From Liminaster sp017519885 (GTDB lineage Bacteria; Bacteroidota; Bacteroidia; Bacteroidales; UBA3663), in contig JAFWRO010000035.1 of NCBI GenBank assembly GCA_017519885.1, positions 136,749 through 200,748 on the forward strand: a stretch of DNA of 64,000 bases, written 5' to 3'. Every line of letters begins with the position of its first letter. Position 1 is the first letter of the stretch. Positions 53,166-60,922 of this stretch are shown here, in pieces. Below the pieces are notes generated by a model. It was not told the DNA's origin and made no database searches. It saw nothing but the letters and a program-made list of their open reading frames with translations. Position numbers and translations under genes: made by a program.

Positions 53166-53226
53166 AAGGTCTTAAATAGTTGCTATAGAAGCTATAGTTA
53201 CTATAGATAATATAGTCACTATAATA
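53166..53226. repeat. short-period CTATAG string
   Basis: Between gltX and waaA, CTATAG-like units (GCTATAGAA, GCTATAGTT, ACTATAGAT, AATATAGTC, ACTATAA) follow one another every 9-11 bp. CTATAG is itself a palindrome. It is one of several period-9-to-11 strings of unrelated sequence in this window. Confidence 0.65.
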
Positions 53227-53232
53227 AAAAAC

Positions 53233-54759
53233 TTACGCCAGCCTCTCCAAAGCCACGCGTGCGCGTCGCAGCGACTCCTCCTTGCCAAGCAGGTCGGTGA
53301 TGGCAAAGATCTGTGGACCACGTGCCTCACCTACGAGTGTGCAACGGAAGGCATTCATTACGGCTCCGGTCTTGTAGCCCTTGCCGGCAATCCATTCCAT
53401 GACTTTTGGCTCAAGGGTCTCGCCGTTCCAGTCGTCCTGTGCTTCCAGGAAGTCGCAGAGCTCGCCGACATACTGCGGAGCCTCGGCCTTCCACCACTTC
53501 TTCATCGACTTCTCGGCATATTCGGTGGGGGCTGCGAAGAAGAAGTTGCACTGGTCCCAAAGCTCCTTGGGCAGATTGATGCGCTCCTTCATCAGCTTGA
53601 CAACGGTCTCGACATATTCGTCGTTCTTCGGATCGGCGCCATGCTCGATGACCTGCTGCTTGAGGGCCTCGCAAAGGATCTTCTCGTCGCACTCCTGCAG
53701 ATAATGGTGATTGAACCAGAGGAGGCGCTTGATGTCGAAGTGTGCACCATTCTTCGAGCAATGCGAGAGGTCGAACAGACGAATCATCTCGTCCATGGTC
53801 ATGATGTCCTGGTCGTTGCCAGGGTTCCAGCCCAGGAGAGCCAGGAAGTTGATGACAGCCTCAGGCAGATAGCCTTCCTCGCGATAGCCGCTGTAGGTGC
53901 CTGTCGGCTCGCCGGTCTCCTTGTCGCGGATGGTCCACTCGAGGGGGAACACGGGGAAGCCATACTTGTCGCCATCGCGCTTCGAGAGCTTGCCGTTTCC
54001 TTCGGGAGCAAGGAGCAGTGGCAGGTGGGCGAACTGAGGAGCCTCCCAGCCGAAAGCACGATAGAGCAGCACATGAAGGGGTGACGAAGGCAGCCATTCC
54101 TCGCCACGAATGACGTGGGTGACCTCCATCAGGTGGTCATCGACGATGTTGGCAAGGTGATAGGTCGGCAGTTCGTCGGCACTCTTGTAGAGGACCTTGT
54201 CGTCGAGGATGGTGGAATTGATTTTAACCTCACCACGGATGAGGTCATTCACGATGACATCCTCGCCTGGTTCGATGAGGAAGCGAACGACGTAAGGCTC
54301 GCCGGCAGCGATGAGCTCCTTGGCCTTGTCGAGACCCAGGCTCAGCGAATTACGCATCTGACCACGGGTCGAGGCATCGTATTGGAAGTTGGGAGTAGCC
54401 TGGCGTGCAGCCTCAAGCTCCTCCTTGTTATCAAAAGCATAGTAGGCCTTGCCGGCATCAAGCAGCACCTGCACATATTTCTTATAGATCTCGCGACGCT
54501 CCGACTGACGATAGGGGCCACGATCGCCTCCAAAGGTGACACCTTCGTCAAACTGTATGCCGAGCCACTTGAACGACTCAAGGATGTATTCCTCGGCACC
54601 AGGGACAAAGCGCTGGCTATCGGTATCTTCAATACGGAACAGGAGTTTGCCGCCATGCTGACGGGCAAAGAGATAATTATAAAGACAGGTGCGGACGCCG
54701 CCGATGTGAAGCGGGCCCGTAGGAGATGGCGCAAAGCGTACAACAACTGGACGTGACAT
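53233..54759 (-). CDS. gltX: glutamyl-tRNA synthetase
   Basis: A 508-residue class I synthetase that charges tRNA-Glu. The HIGH-type motif is PTGPLHIGGVRTCLYNYLFA (residues 13-32) and the KMSKS equivalent is GKLSKRDGDKYGFP near 250, preceded by GEEWLPSSPLHVLLY. A C-terminal helical anticodon-binding domain completes it. It may also misacylate tRNA-Gln if no GlnRS exists, which cannot be judged here. Confidence 0.97.
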   Translation of the reverse strand: MSRPVVVRFAPSPTGPLHIGGVRTCLYNYLFARQHGGKLLFRIEDTDSQRFVPGAEEYILESFKWLGIQFDEGVTFGGDRGPYRQSERREIYKKYVQVLLDAGKAYYAFDNKEELEAARQATPNFQYDASTRGQMRNSLSLGLDKAKELIAAGEPYVVRFLIEPGEDVIVNDLIRGEVKINSTILDDKVLYKSADELPTYHLANIVDDHLMEVTHVIRGEEWLPSSPLHVLLYRAFGWEAPQFAHLPLLLAPEGNGKLSKRDGDKYGFPVFPLEWTIRDKETGEPTGTYSGYREEGYLPEAVINFLALLGWNPGNDQDIMTMDEMIRLFDLSHCSKNGAHFDIKRLLWFNHHYLQECDEKILCEALKQQVIEHGADPKNDEYVETVVKLMKERINLPKELWDQCNFFFAAPTEYAEKSMKKWWKAEAPQYVGELCDFLEAQDDWNGETLEPKVMEWIAGKGYKTGAVMNAFRCTLVGEARGPQIFAITDLLGKEESLRRARVALERLA

Positions 54760-54769
54760 TTTTTTGGGG

Positions 54770-54908
54770 TTATGAAAGGTTAAGAGGGGTTCGAAAGGTT
54801 CGAAGGGTGACCCTCTAAATCCCCCTGCTTAGGGGGACTTTTAATCGGGTCGAATTAATATATTTGTCTGAACTTAGTTCTCCCCCTAAGCAGGGGGACC
54901 GAGGGGGT
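54770..54908. repeat. REP-like inverted repeat plus GGTTCGAAA string
   Basis: Two near-identical 29-bp arms (54809-54837 and 54881-54909) lie in inverse orientation 43 bp apart. Each contains the self-complementary block TCCCCCTGCTTAGGGGGA. The left side (54770-54808) adds units related to GGTTCGAAA seen at 51.9 and 60.95 kb. The right arm ends inside the xseB stop codon. It lies between xseB and gltX and may act as an RNA stabiliser or attenuator between them. Confidence 0.85.
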
Positions 54909-55109
54909 CTAATTATCCAAACTATCGAGCAGCTTGACGAGTTGTTCGTCGGTCTTGGTCAACTTCTCCTTGCAGAAAGCAAGCAGTTTGACGCTGCGCT
55001 CGGTGAGCTGGCACAACTGGTCGATCTCGCAATCAGGGCGCTGCAACTTCTGGACAATCTCTTCCAGTTCCTTCATCGCACTGGTATATGTAAGCTGTTC
55101 GTCTTGCAT
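54909..55109 (-). CDS. xseB: exodeoxyribonuclease VII small subunit
   Basis: A 66-residue XseB with the family core TYTSAMKELEEIVQKLQR and LTERSVKLLAFCKEKLTKTD, a helical hairpin that binds several copies to XseA. ATG at 55107-55109 is used, since the codon before it is TTG. xseA is not adjacent in the window, although in many Bacteroidales it is the upstream neighbour. Confidence 0.92.
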   Translation of the reverse strand: MQDEQLTYTSAMKELEEIVQKLQRPDCEIDQLCQLTERSVKLLAFCKEKLTKTDEQLVKLLDSLDN

Positions 55110-55260
55110 CAATTTAAATCAATTTTTAATTGTTATTTTTGAATTGTGAATTCTCAATTGTTAATTGTTAATTATTAATTGAAAATGCGCTGCAAAGATA
55201 GCACATTTCGGGCAAAAGTCAAAAAATATTCGCTGAAAATAAAGTTTTTAGGTATTGAAA

Positions 55261-55292
55261 TTTGGCGCATTGACACAAAAGTGCTATCTTTG
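55261..55292 (+). promoter_or_regulatory. promoter of rpsO
   Basis: TTTG at 55261-55264 and TATCTTTG at 55285-55292 with a 20-bp gap give a near-ideal Bacteroidetes promoter. The transcript would start near 55300 and carry a leader of about 100 nt before the rpsO ATG. Confidence 0.78.
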
Positions 55293-55299
55293 CCGCGCT

Positions 55300-55402
55300 T
55301 TTCGGAGCTAGAATGACCAAAGCCCCGGCTTGAAGTCATCGACTTAATCTGGGAGAGTGCAAGCTCAACCTCCATTATTCACTCTTTAATTTATTCAAAT
55401 TC
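55300..55402 (+). promoter_or_regulatory. structured rpsO mRNA leader, possible S15 autoregulatory site
   Basis: The leader can form AGCC-CC-GGCT (55323-55332), AGTC-ATC-GACT (55336-55345) and a longer pairing of GGGAG with CCTCC (about 55351-55375). S15 represses its own mRNA through leader structures in several bacterial groups, each with a different fold. Whether this leader does so is an inference from position and structure. Confidence 0.4.
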
Positions 55403-55672
55403 ATGTATCTCGATTCAGCTAAAAAGCAGGAACTTTTCGCCAAGTATGGCAAGGGTGCAACCGACACAGGTTCACCAGAGGCACAGATCGCCCTCTTCTC
55501 ATTCCGTATTGCACACCTCACCGAGCACCTTCGTGCCAACCACAAGGATTTTGCCACCAGCCGCTCGATGAAGATGCTCGTAGGTAAGCGTCGTCGTATG
55601 CTTGACTACCTCGCAAAGAAGGACATCAACCGCTATCGTGCCATCATCAAGGAGCTCGGCCTCCGTCGCTAA
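55403..55672 (+). CDS. rpsO: 30S ribosomal protein S15
   Basis: An 89-residue S15 with the conserved TDTGSPEAQIALFSFRIAHL, then HLRANHKDFATSRSMKMLVG and KRRRMLDYLAKKDINRYRAII. It binds the central domain of 16S rRNA early in 30S assembly. It is monocistronic between its own promoter and terminator. Confidence 0.98.
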   Translation: MYLDSAKKQELFAKYGKGATDTGSPEAQIALFSFRIAHLTEHLRANHKDFATSRSMKMLVGKRRRMLDYLAKKDINRYRAIIKELGLRR

Positions 55673-55704
55673 TCTCCCGGCAAGCGTTCCGATTCGAAAC
55701 AATA

Positions 55705-55750
55705 ACACCCGACAGACACTGTTCAGAAGACGGTCTGCCGGGTGTTTTTT
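55705..55750 (+). terminator. terminator of rpsO
   Basis: AACACCCG-A-CAGAC pairs with GTCTG-C-CGGGTGTT across a 15-nt loop, followed by TTTTTT. The stop codon of the convergent AraC gene (55749-55751) lies in the T-run, so the two genes end back-to-back. Confidence 0.92.
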
Positions 55751-56630
55751 ATGGCTTCGTATTCCTGTATTCGCGGGGTGTCTGCCCCTTCATTCGCGTA
55801 AAGAACTTGCTGAACGAAGGGGCGTCGGCGAAGTGCAGGCGGTCGGCAATCTGTGCGATGCTCATCGGTGAGGTTCGCAGCAGGAACGAAGCCTCCATCA
55901 GCAGCATCTGGTTGATGTAGTCCATCACCGTACGGCCCGCCACCTGTCGCACCACGCGCGACAGATAGACGGGGGTGATGTTGAGCCGGTCGGCATAGAA
56001 GGCTATGTCGTGATGCTCGGCAAAGTGGTCGGGCAGCAGGTGGATGAAATCGACGAAAATATCCTCCACACGCTGGGGCGTATGTCCGTGGGCTATCACC
56101 TGATGCTGCACGTCGAGCACGTCGAGCAGGAATACGGCGTAGAGCATGCGCAGCACCTCCTGCCGGTAGATGTGGTCTGAGTGCAGGTAGCCGATGATCT
56201 CGCGCATCCTATTGGCCAGGCGTTGCGCCGTCGGGTGAGGCAGCGACACCTTCGGCTCGCGCAGCCGCACGATAGGCAGATAGGCCACATTCACCAGGTT
56301 CCTCACGGTAGGCATCTCGATGGTGGTGTGCTCATCGGCCAGGAGGCAGACGGCACGATAGTCGTCCGAGGCCGAAACGACGGTAATCGGCAGGCCGGGC
56401 GAATAGAAGCAGAGGTCGTCGGCCTTGAGTGTCAGCTCCTTGCCGCTGTAAACCACATTCATCCAACCCTCCGTCACCAGCGTGAATGTGTAGGCTGCCA
56501 GGAAACCCTGCGTCTCGTTCGAGCGGAACGTGGTGGCAACATCCGTCTCGATGCAGTACATCTTGCCGTCCCAGTCCTCTATGGGCATCTTGCCGAACAT
56601 CACTTGCCAGCTTTCCTTCAATGTGTACAT
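55749..56630 (-). CDS. AraC family transcriptional regulator
   Basis: A 293-residue regulator. The N-terminal half is cupin-like (about 30-150; LKADDLCFYSPGLPITV). The C-terminal AraC/XylS domain has two helix-turn-helix motifs: IAFYADRLNITPVYLSRVVR and IAQIADRLHFADAPSFSKFF, the latter followed by KGQTPREYR. ATG at 56628-56630 (MYTLKES) was chosen over the TTG two codons before it. It is divergent from the ferritin-like gene cluster and probably controls it or itself through the direct repeats at 56701-56737. Confidence 0.9.
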   Translation of the reverse strand: MYTLKESWQVMFGKMPIEDWDGKMYCIETDVATTFRSNETQGFLAAYTFTLVTEGWMNVVYSGKELTLKADDLCFYSPGLPITVVSASDDYRAVCLLADEHTTIEMPTVRNLVNVAYLPIVRLREPKVSLPHPTAQRLANRMREIIGYLHSDHIYRQEVLRMLYAVFLLDVLDVQHQVIAHGHTPQRVEDIFVDFIHLLPDHFAEHHDIAFYADRLNITPVYLSRVVRQVAGRTVMDYINQMLLMEASFLLRTSPMSIAQIADRLHFADAPSFSKFFTRMKGQTPREYRNTKP

Positions 56631-56676
56631 AGTCAATTCATTTTCAGTTTTCGTTTGTTCGAAATCCGCGCCGCCG

Positions 56677-56684
56677 CAAAGATA
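56677..56684 (-). promoter_or_regulatory. -7 box of the AraC gene
   Basis: On minus this reads TATCTTTG, 46 bp before the AraC-family ATG. It lies only 16 bp from the direct repeats at 56701, so bound regulator would touch the promoter. Confidence 0.65.
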
Positions 56685-56700
56685 CGAATAAATTTTCGAA

Positions 56701-56737
56701 TTTGTATCGTTTCAGACAAGTTTTGTATCGTTTTGGA
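56701..56737 (+). promoter_or_regulatory. candidate AraC-type operator (two direct repeats)
   Basis: TTTGTATCGTTT occurs at 56701 and again at 56722, a spacing of 21 bp or two helical turns. This is the usual layout for an AraC-family dimer or tandem binding site. It lies between the divergent promoters at 56677-56684 and 56763-56770. The link to the neighbouring AraC protein is inferred. Confidence 0.55.
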
Positions 56738-56762
56738 TAGTAACTTTGTCAAAAAATAGCCG

Positions 56763-56770
56763 TATCTTTG
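56763..56770 (+). promoter_or_regulatory. -7 box of the ferritin-like/PNPOx/HTH cluster
   Basis: TATCTTTG followed by CACCCAC, 44 bp before the first ATG. TTTG at 56745-56748 is too close to serve as a proper -33 element, so activation by the AraC-type regulator is plausible. Confidence 0.65.
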
Positions 56771-56813
56771 CACCCACAATTTACATTCACACAAAACTTA
56801 AAACAAAACTACT

Positions 56814-57275
56814 ATGACAAAAGAAGAAGCTTTGAAAAAGTTTGCCGAGCTCGGCGCAGTTTGGTTTGGTAACAGCAAGCAGCATTTTGCCTTCTCGGCC
56901 TATTGCCGCATACAGGGATGGAACAAGTTGGCCGACAAGTGGAAGGAAGAGGCCGAGGAAGAATGGGACGAGGCCGAAGAGGTGCTCCAGCGTCTGGTGG
57001 AGCTCGGCTGCAAGCCTGCCGACCTTCAGGAGGCCATGAAGACCATCGAATTCCCCTTCTACGACGACCCCAAGCAGCAGATCGAGACCGACTTCCAGCC
57101 CGATGCCGTCAGGGAGCTCAGCGAGCTGGCCGACGCGTTCAAGGACGACTATCCGACGCAGAAGCTCATTCAAAAGTGGATCGACGGCGAGAAGGACCAC
57201 ATGGCATGGGAGGCACAGTACCTCAACTATATCGACAAGCTGGGTTATGAGAATTTCCTGGCCGCAATGATGTAA
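56814..57275 (+). CDS. small ferritin-like helical protein, function unknown
   Basis: A 153-residue, very acidic, all-helical protein with no signal peptide. Residues 20-60 (KQHFAFSAYCRIQGWNKLAD, then KWKEEAEEEWDEAEEV) resemble a ferritin-like or DNA-protection four-helix bundle, in which Glu and His side chains bind two metals. A candidate second metal helix is DGEKDHMAWEAQYLNYI near residue 125-141. The match is by pattern only, since typical ExxH spacing is not fully seen. It leads a three-gene plus-strand cluster with a flavin-oxidase-like gene and a small HTH gene, which suggests a redox or stress role. Confidence 0.55.
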   Translation: MTKEEALKKFAELGAVWFGNSKQHFAFSAYCRIQGWNKLADKWKEEAEEEWDEAEEVLQRLVELGCKPADLQEAMKTIEFPFYDDPKQQIETDFQPDAVRELSELADAFKDDYPTQKLIQKWIDGEKDHMAWEAQYLNYIDKLGYENFLAAMM

Positions 57276-57304
57276 CTTATGTCTAACTAAAAAAACAATC
57301 CCAC

Positions 57305-57703
57305 ATGGAAGGTATCAAGAAAGTTTACGAATTCCTCGAGAAGGCAGGAACATTCTATCTCGCCACCGTCGAGGGTGACCAGCCACGCGTGCGCCCCTAC
57401 GGTGCCATGCTCTTCTTCGAAGGCAAGATCTACATTATGGCATTCGGTCACACCAATGCCACCCGTCAGATTGCCGACAACTGCAAGGCCGAGATCTGCG
57501 CCTTCAAGGGTCAGACACTCCGCATCGAGTGCAAGCTCGTCGAGGACAACCGTCCCGAAGTGGGCAAGGCACTGGTTGACAAGATGCCCGTCCTGAAGCC
57601 CGCCCTTGGCGAGAATGGCGAGAACGGCGTGATGTACTACCTGGCAGAAGCCAAAGCCGACTTCTTCAACATGATGGAGCTGGCCGAAACTATCACATTC
57701 TAA
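57305..57703 (+). CDS. pyridoxamine 5'-phosphate oxidase-like flavoprotein
   Basis: A 132-residue split-barrel protein of the PNPOx-like family: YEFLEKAGTFYLATVEGDQP, then VRPYGAMLFFEGKIYIM and RQIADNCKAEICAF. Members bind FMN or heme and act on various substrates. The short length makes true PNPOx activity unlikely. It lies 29 bp after the ferritin-like gene and 12 bp before the small HTH gene. Confidence 0.85.
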   Translation: MEGIKKVYEFLEKAGTFYLATVEGDQPRVRPYGAMLFFEGKIYIMAFGHTNATRQIADNCKAEICAFKGQTLRIECKLVEDNRPEVGKALVDKMPVLKPALGENGENGVMYYLAEAKADFFNMMELAETITF

Positions 57704-57715
57704 CCCCCCCGCACT

Positions 57716-57889
57716 ATGAAAGAAAAAGTATTACAGGCTATGCGCGAGGCCGGCAAGCCCGTCTCGGCAGGCGATGTCACCAAGGCACTGGGTGCCGACC
57801 GCAAGGAAGTCGATAAGGCCTTTGCCGAACTGAAGAAGGAAGGCGCCATCGTGTCGCCCGTCCGCTGCAAGTGGGCTCCTGCCCAGTAA
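57716..57889 (+). CDS. 57-residue winged-helix-like protein
   Basis: A short gene (MKEKVLQAMREAGKPVSAGD, then VTKALGADRKEVDKAFAELK and EGAIVSPVRCKWAPAQ). It has the layout of one winged helix-turn-helix: helix, turn at KPVSAGDV, recognition helix KEVDKAFAELK, and a short wing around GAIVSPVRC. Codon use is in keeping with its neighbours. It follows the PNPOx-like gene by 12 bp and ends 78 bp before a terminator. The function is likely DNA binding, but the target is unknown. Confidence 0.8.
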   Translation: MKEKVLQAMREAGKPVSAGDVTKALGADRKEVDKAFAELKKEGAIVSPVRCKWAPAQ

Positions 57890-57966
57890 TCTAAAATCGG
57901 CTTCGTTTTTGCGTTAACACGCACCACGTTGCATATCCATTTTTTCTGCACTTTTCTTAATAATGT

Positions 57967-58012
57967 AGAGAAAGGCGAAGATTAACTCTTCACCTTTCTC
58001 TATTTTATTTTG
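57967..58012 (+). terminator. terminator of the ferritin-like/PNPOx/HTH cluster
   Basis: AGAGAAAGGCGAAGA (57967-57981) pairs with TCTTCACCTTTCTCT (57987-58001), with one mismatch and a 5-nt loop. It is followed by ATTTTATTTTG. Confidence 0.9.
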
Positions 58013-58045
58013 TTGTAGGAAATCATCCCTATGAAAGTTCGACTA

Positions 58046-58696
58046 TCACTTTCTGACGACCACCGCCAGCGGGTATTTCTTCGGATCGCACGAGAAGATG
58101 CCATCCTGAACGCCCGATTTGACCTTCGTGAGCGTCATGATCATCGTGGCACCGCTCTTGCTGGTCTTCATCTCGTGGAAGTAATAGTTCTTCGCGTTGA
58201 TTTTCATCGTCACCTTGCCGGGAGCTTCCGAATCTTTGGGGTCGGTGAAATCTATCACGTAGTAGTCGCCTTCCTTATTCATCTTCGCCTTTCGGTATTC
58301 CCGATCCAAATTGAAATCGATGTCGTATTCGCCCACCGACTTATTGGTGGTCCTGGTGATGTAAAGGGTGTCGGCACCGAGCCCCTTGGTATGCTCCCAT
58401 TCATACTCACCATCGAAACCGCCTTCGGTAATCATCTCCTGCCCCATGGCCTTCACGGTCATGGTGAACCTGTTCTTTTCCCCTAAAGAGGCCATGGTCA
58501 TCTTGCCGCTCAAGACATTTACCATCAGCATCTTTACCTTGATATCCATCTCATACTCCACGCCTGTGGGGTCCGACATCGCCACACTGCTTTTCTTGAG
58601 CACGGCGCTGACCTCGGCAGGCACCTGGGCATTTGCCGTCACAATGCCACACACAAAGAACAGTGTGGTTATGGTCAAAAGAATGTATTTCTTCAT
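58046..58696 (-). CDS. LolA-like lipoprotein carrier-type protein
   Basis: A 216-residue exported protein with signal MKKYILLTITTLFFVCGIV. The half-barrel pattern VEYEMDIKVKMLMVNVLSGK, then GEKNRFTMTVKAMGQEMI and DYYVIDFTDPKDSEAPGK fits the LolA/LolB-like superfamily. LolA proper carries lipoproteins across the periplasm. This paralogue may do so or bind another lipid. The next gene to the left is convergent, past the terminator at 57967. ATG at 58694-58696 was chosen. Confidence 0.8.
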   Translation of the reverse strand: MKKYILLTITTLFFVCGIVTANAQVPAEVSAVLKKSSVAMSDPTGVEYEMDIKVKMLMVNVLSGKMTMASLGEKNRFTMTVKAMGQEMITEGGFDGEYEWEHTKGLGADTLYITRTTNKSVGEYDIDFNLDREYRKAKMNKEGDYYVIDFTDPKDSEAPGKVTMKINAKNYYFHEMKTSKSGATMIMTLTKVKSGVQDGIFSCDPKKYPLAVVVRK

Positions 58697-58729
58697 TGCA
58701 AACAAGTAAATTTGTTGAAAAACACAATT

Positions 58730-60514
58730 TCACGATAGTTCGAGGCCAAACGTGTTGACCAGCGCGTCAATCATTTCGGGGTTTTCCTTGCGCATCTCGG
58801 CCATACGTTCGCGAGGGGTCAAAGGGACCTTGGGTACTGCCGCAGCATTGACGACAATCGAAAAGTCGAGACGGGAGTTACGCAGCTGCTGGCGCAAAAA
58901 ACCAAGCAGAGGCGCCTTGTTCTCGTTGATGCGCTGCATCTGTTCGTCGCTGCCCACCGTCACATTGATGTGCGTGCCTTCGGAGAGTTTCACCCTGCTA
59001 TTCAGGATGGCGGTCTGCAGGAGCTTCTCCTCGGGAATGGTCTGAATGAATTGCTTCCACGTGCGCCGAAGCGCCGGCTCGTCCACAGGCTCGTTCATCT
59101 CGGGCTGCTGCGGTCCGCTGCTGGCAGTTGCCTGCTCATTGTTTGCCGATTGGCTGACACTTCCACGGAGCGAGGGCATCATACCGCTCGTGCGTCCCGG
59201 CATAGCGCCTCCACGCATCATAGGCTGCGGGGCGCGGGGTGCGGGTTGTGGGGCCACCCCTCTTCCATTAGGGGTAGGTGCGGGAGCTGGTGCCTGAGGT
59301 ACGACGGGAGCCTGAGGCCTCGGCGCAACAGGGGCAGGGCGGGGAGTTGATGATGCAGGTTGTGGAGCGGCTTGCACATTTTGTATTGGGGCACGTTGCG
59401 GCTGAGGAGGCTGCGGCACGGGATGCAGCAGCTGGCAGATACGCACGATGGCAAGTTCCACCGAGAGACGCTTGTTGCGCGAATTGCGGTAATTGAAGTC
59501 ACATTCGTTGGCAATCATCACCGCATTGAAGAGGAAGTAAGGCTGGCAGCGGCTGGCCTGCGTCTCGTAGCGTCGTGCCTCCTCGGGACCTGCCTCGATG
59601 AGTTTCAGGGTCGAAGGATCCTGTGCCACCATAAGGTCGCGCAAGTGTCCTGCCCATCCTCCGATGAAGTACTGGGGGTCGAAGCCACGGCGAATCGAGT
59701 CGTCGAGCATCATCAGGGCTGCGGGCAGATTGCCTTGCAAGGCATCGTCGGTGATTCGGAAGAACGTGTCCGAATCGAGCAGGTTGAGGTTGTTGATGGT
59801 AGCCTCATAGGTCACATTGCCACTGGTGAACGAGGTAATCTGGTCGAAGACCGAAAGCGCATCACGCATACCGCCATCGGCCTTGCGTGCAATGACCTGC
59901 AGGGCACGTGGTTCCACGCGGATACTCTCCTGCCCGGCAATATAGGTCAGCTGCTCGACGATGTCCTGCGTCGAGATACGCTGGAAGTCATAGGTCTGGC
60001 AACGGCTCAGGATCGTGGGCAGAATCTTCTGCTTCTCGGTGGTACACATCACGAAGATGGCGTGCTTGGGCGGTTCCTCCAGCGTCTTGAGGAAAGCATT
60101 GAATGCTGCCGTCGAAAGCATGTGTACCTCATCGATGATGAACACCTTGTACTTGCCGATCTGCGGAGGTATCTGCACTTGGTCGATCAGTTCGCGGATG
60201 TTATCGACCGAGTTGTTCGACGCAGCATCGAGTTCATAGACGTTGTAGCTGCGCTGCTCCTGGAACGACTGACAGCTCTCGCATTCGTTGCAGGCCTCGC
60301 CGTCCTCTGTGCGATGCTCGCAGTTGATGGTCTTGGCAAAGATACGCGCACACGTAGTCTTGCCCACACCACGTGGGCCACAGAAGAGGTAGGCATGCGC
60401 CAATTTGCCACTGGCAATCGCATTCTTCAAGGTTTGCACCAGGGCTTTCTGCCCCACCACCGTCTTAAAGGTGGATGGACGATATTTTCGTGCCGAAACA
60501 ATATAGTCTGCCAT
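58730..60514 (-). CDS. dnaX: DNA polymerase III tau/gamma subunit
   Basis: A 594-residue clamp-loader ATPase. Walker A is CGPRGVGKTTCARI near 49, the zinc cysteines are CNECESC, Walker B is IDEVHML and sensor 1 lies in CTTEKQKILPTILSRCQ. A proline/glutamine/alanine-rich linker (about 370-470) precedes a C-terminal domain. No slippery frameshift heptamer for a shorter gamma form was noticed. The ATG at 60512-60514 (MADYIVSARKYRP) is the family start, and the longer open frame upstream is not conserved-looking. Confidence 0.95.
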   Translation of the reverse strand: MADYIVSARKYRPSTFKTVVGQKALVQTLKNAIASGKLAHAYLFCGPRGVGKTTCARIFAKTINCEHRTEDGEACNECESCQSFQEQRSYNVYELDAASNNSVDNIRELIDQVQIPPQIGKYKVFIIDEVHMLSTAAFNAFLKTLEEPPKHAIFVMCTTEKQKILPTILSRCQTYDFQRISTQDIVEQLTYIAGQESIRVEPRALQVIARKADGGMRDALSVFDQITSFTSGNVTYEATINNLNLLDSDTFFRITDDALQGNLPAALMMLDDSIRRGFDPQYFIGGWAGHLRDLMVAQDPSTLKLIEAGPEEARRYETQASRCQPYFLFNAVMIANECDFNYRNSRNKRLSVELAIVRICQLLHPVPQPPQPQRAPIQNVQAAPQPASSTPRPAPVAPRPQAPVVPQAPAPAPTPNGRGVAPQPAPRAPQPMMRGGAMPGRTSGMMPSLRGSVSQSANNEQATASSGPQQPEMNEPVDEPALRRTWKQFIQTIPEEKLLQTAILNSRVKLSEGTHINVTVGSDEQMQRINENKAPLLGFLRQQLRNSRLDFSIVVNAAAVPKVPLTPRERMAEMRKENPEMIDALVNTFGLELS

Positions 60515-60562
60515 CGAACAATTAACAGTTAACAAATAACAACGATACAGCAAAGTGCGGTG

Positions 60563-60570
60563 CAAAGATA
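60563..60570 (-). promoter_or_regulatory. -7 box of dnaX
   Basis: TATCTTTG on minus, followed by CACCGC, 48 bp before the dnaX ATG. It fits the Bacteroidetes -7 element. The further upstream sequence to 60860 holds only the palindromes at 60669-60757 and A/T-rich DNA. Confidence 0.65.
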
Positions 60571-60668
60571 CGCATTTTTTTCGAGATGAAGAAATAATAT
60601 GGCAATTTTTTCGAGGACGAACGAAAAAGAGAACTAAAACTGTCAAATAGCACTAAAAATAGACCATC

Positions 60669-60757
60669 GTATTCGGAATTTACTGCAAATTTACAGTAAA
60701 TTCCGAATACAAGCAAGTATCTATCCGAATTTTACTGCAAATTTACAGTAAATTCCT
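60669..60757. repeat. pair of related palindromes, perfect and imperfect
   Basis: At 60669-60710 two 17-bp arms (GTATTCGGAATTTACTG and its complement) surround the 8-bp loop CAAATTTA with no mismatch. At 60725-60756 the inner part recurs (CCGAATTTTACTG-CAAATTTA-CAGTAAATTCC) with arms of 11-13 bp. Both share the centre TTTACTGCAAATTTACAGTA. They lie 150-240 bp upstream of the dnaX start, in a gap of more than 300 bp with no gene. Confidence 0.85.
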
Positions 60758-60860
60758 TCTAACAGTTCACTCTACTAAGCGAATTACCACATAATTAATT
60801 GCGTGCAGCCAACTTTTTATCCCAATATTTGGCGTGGATTTTGAACAAGTATCTAAAATG

Positions 60861-60896
60861 AAAAAAAGGGAGCCGCAGCTCACGCTGCAACTCCCT
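60861..60896 (-). terminator. terminator of hsp20
   Basis: The minus strand reads GGGAG-TT-GCAGC-GTGA-GCTGC-GG-CTCCC followed by TTTTTTT. It lies 150 bp past the hsp20 stop, after element D, and is a good intrinsic terminator for that gene. Confidence 0.88.
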
Positions 60897-60922
60897 TGCC
60901 CAATAAAACACACACTAATAAT

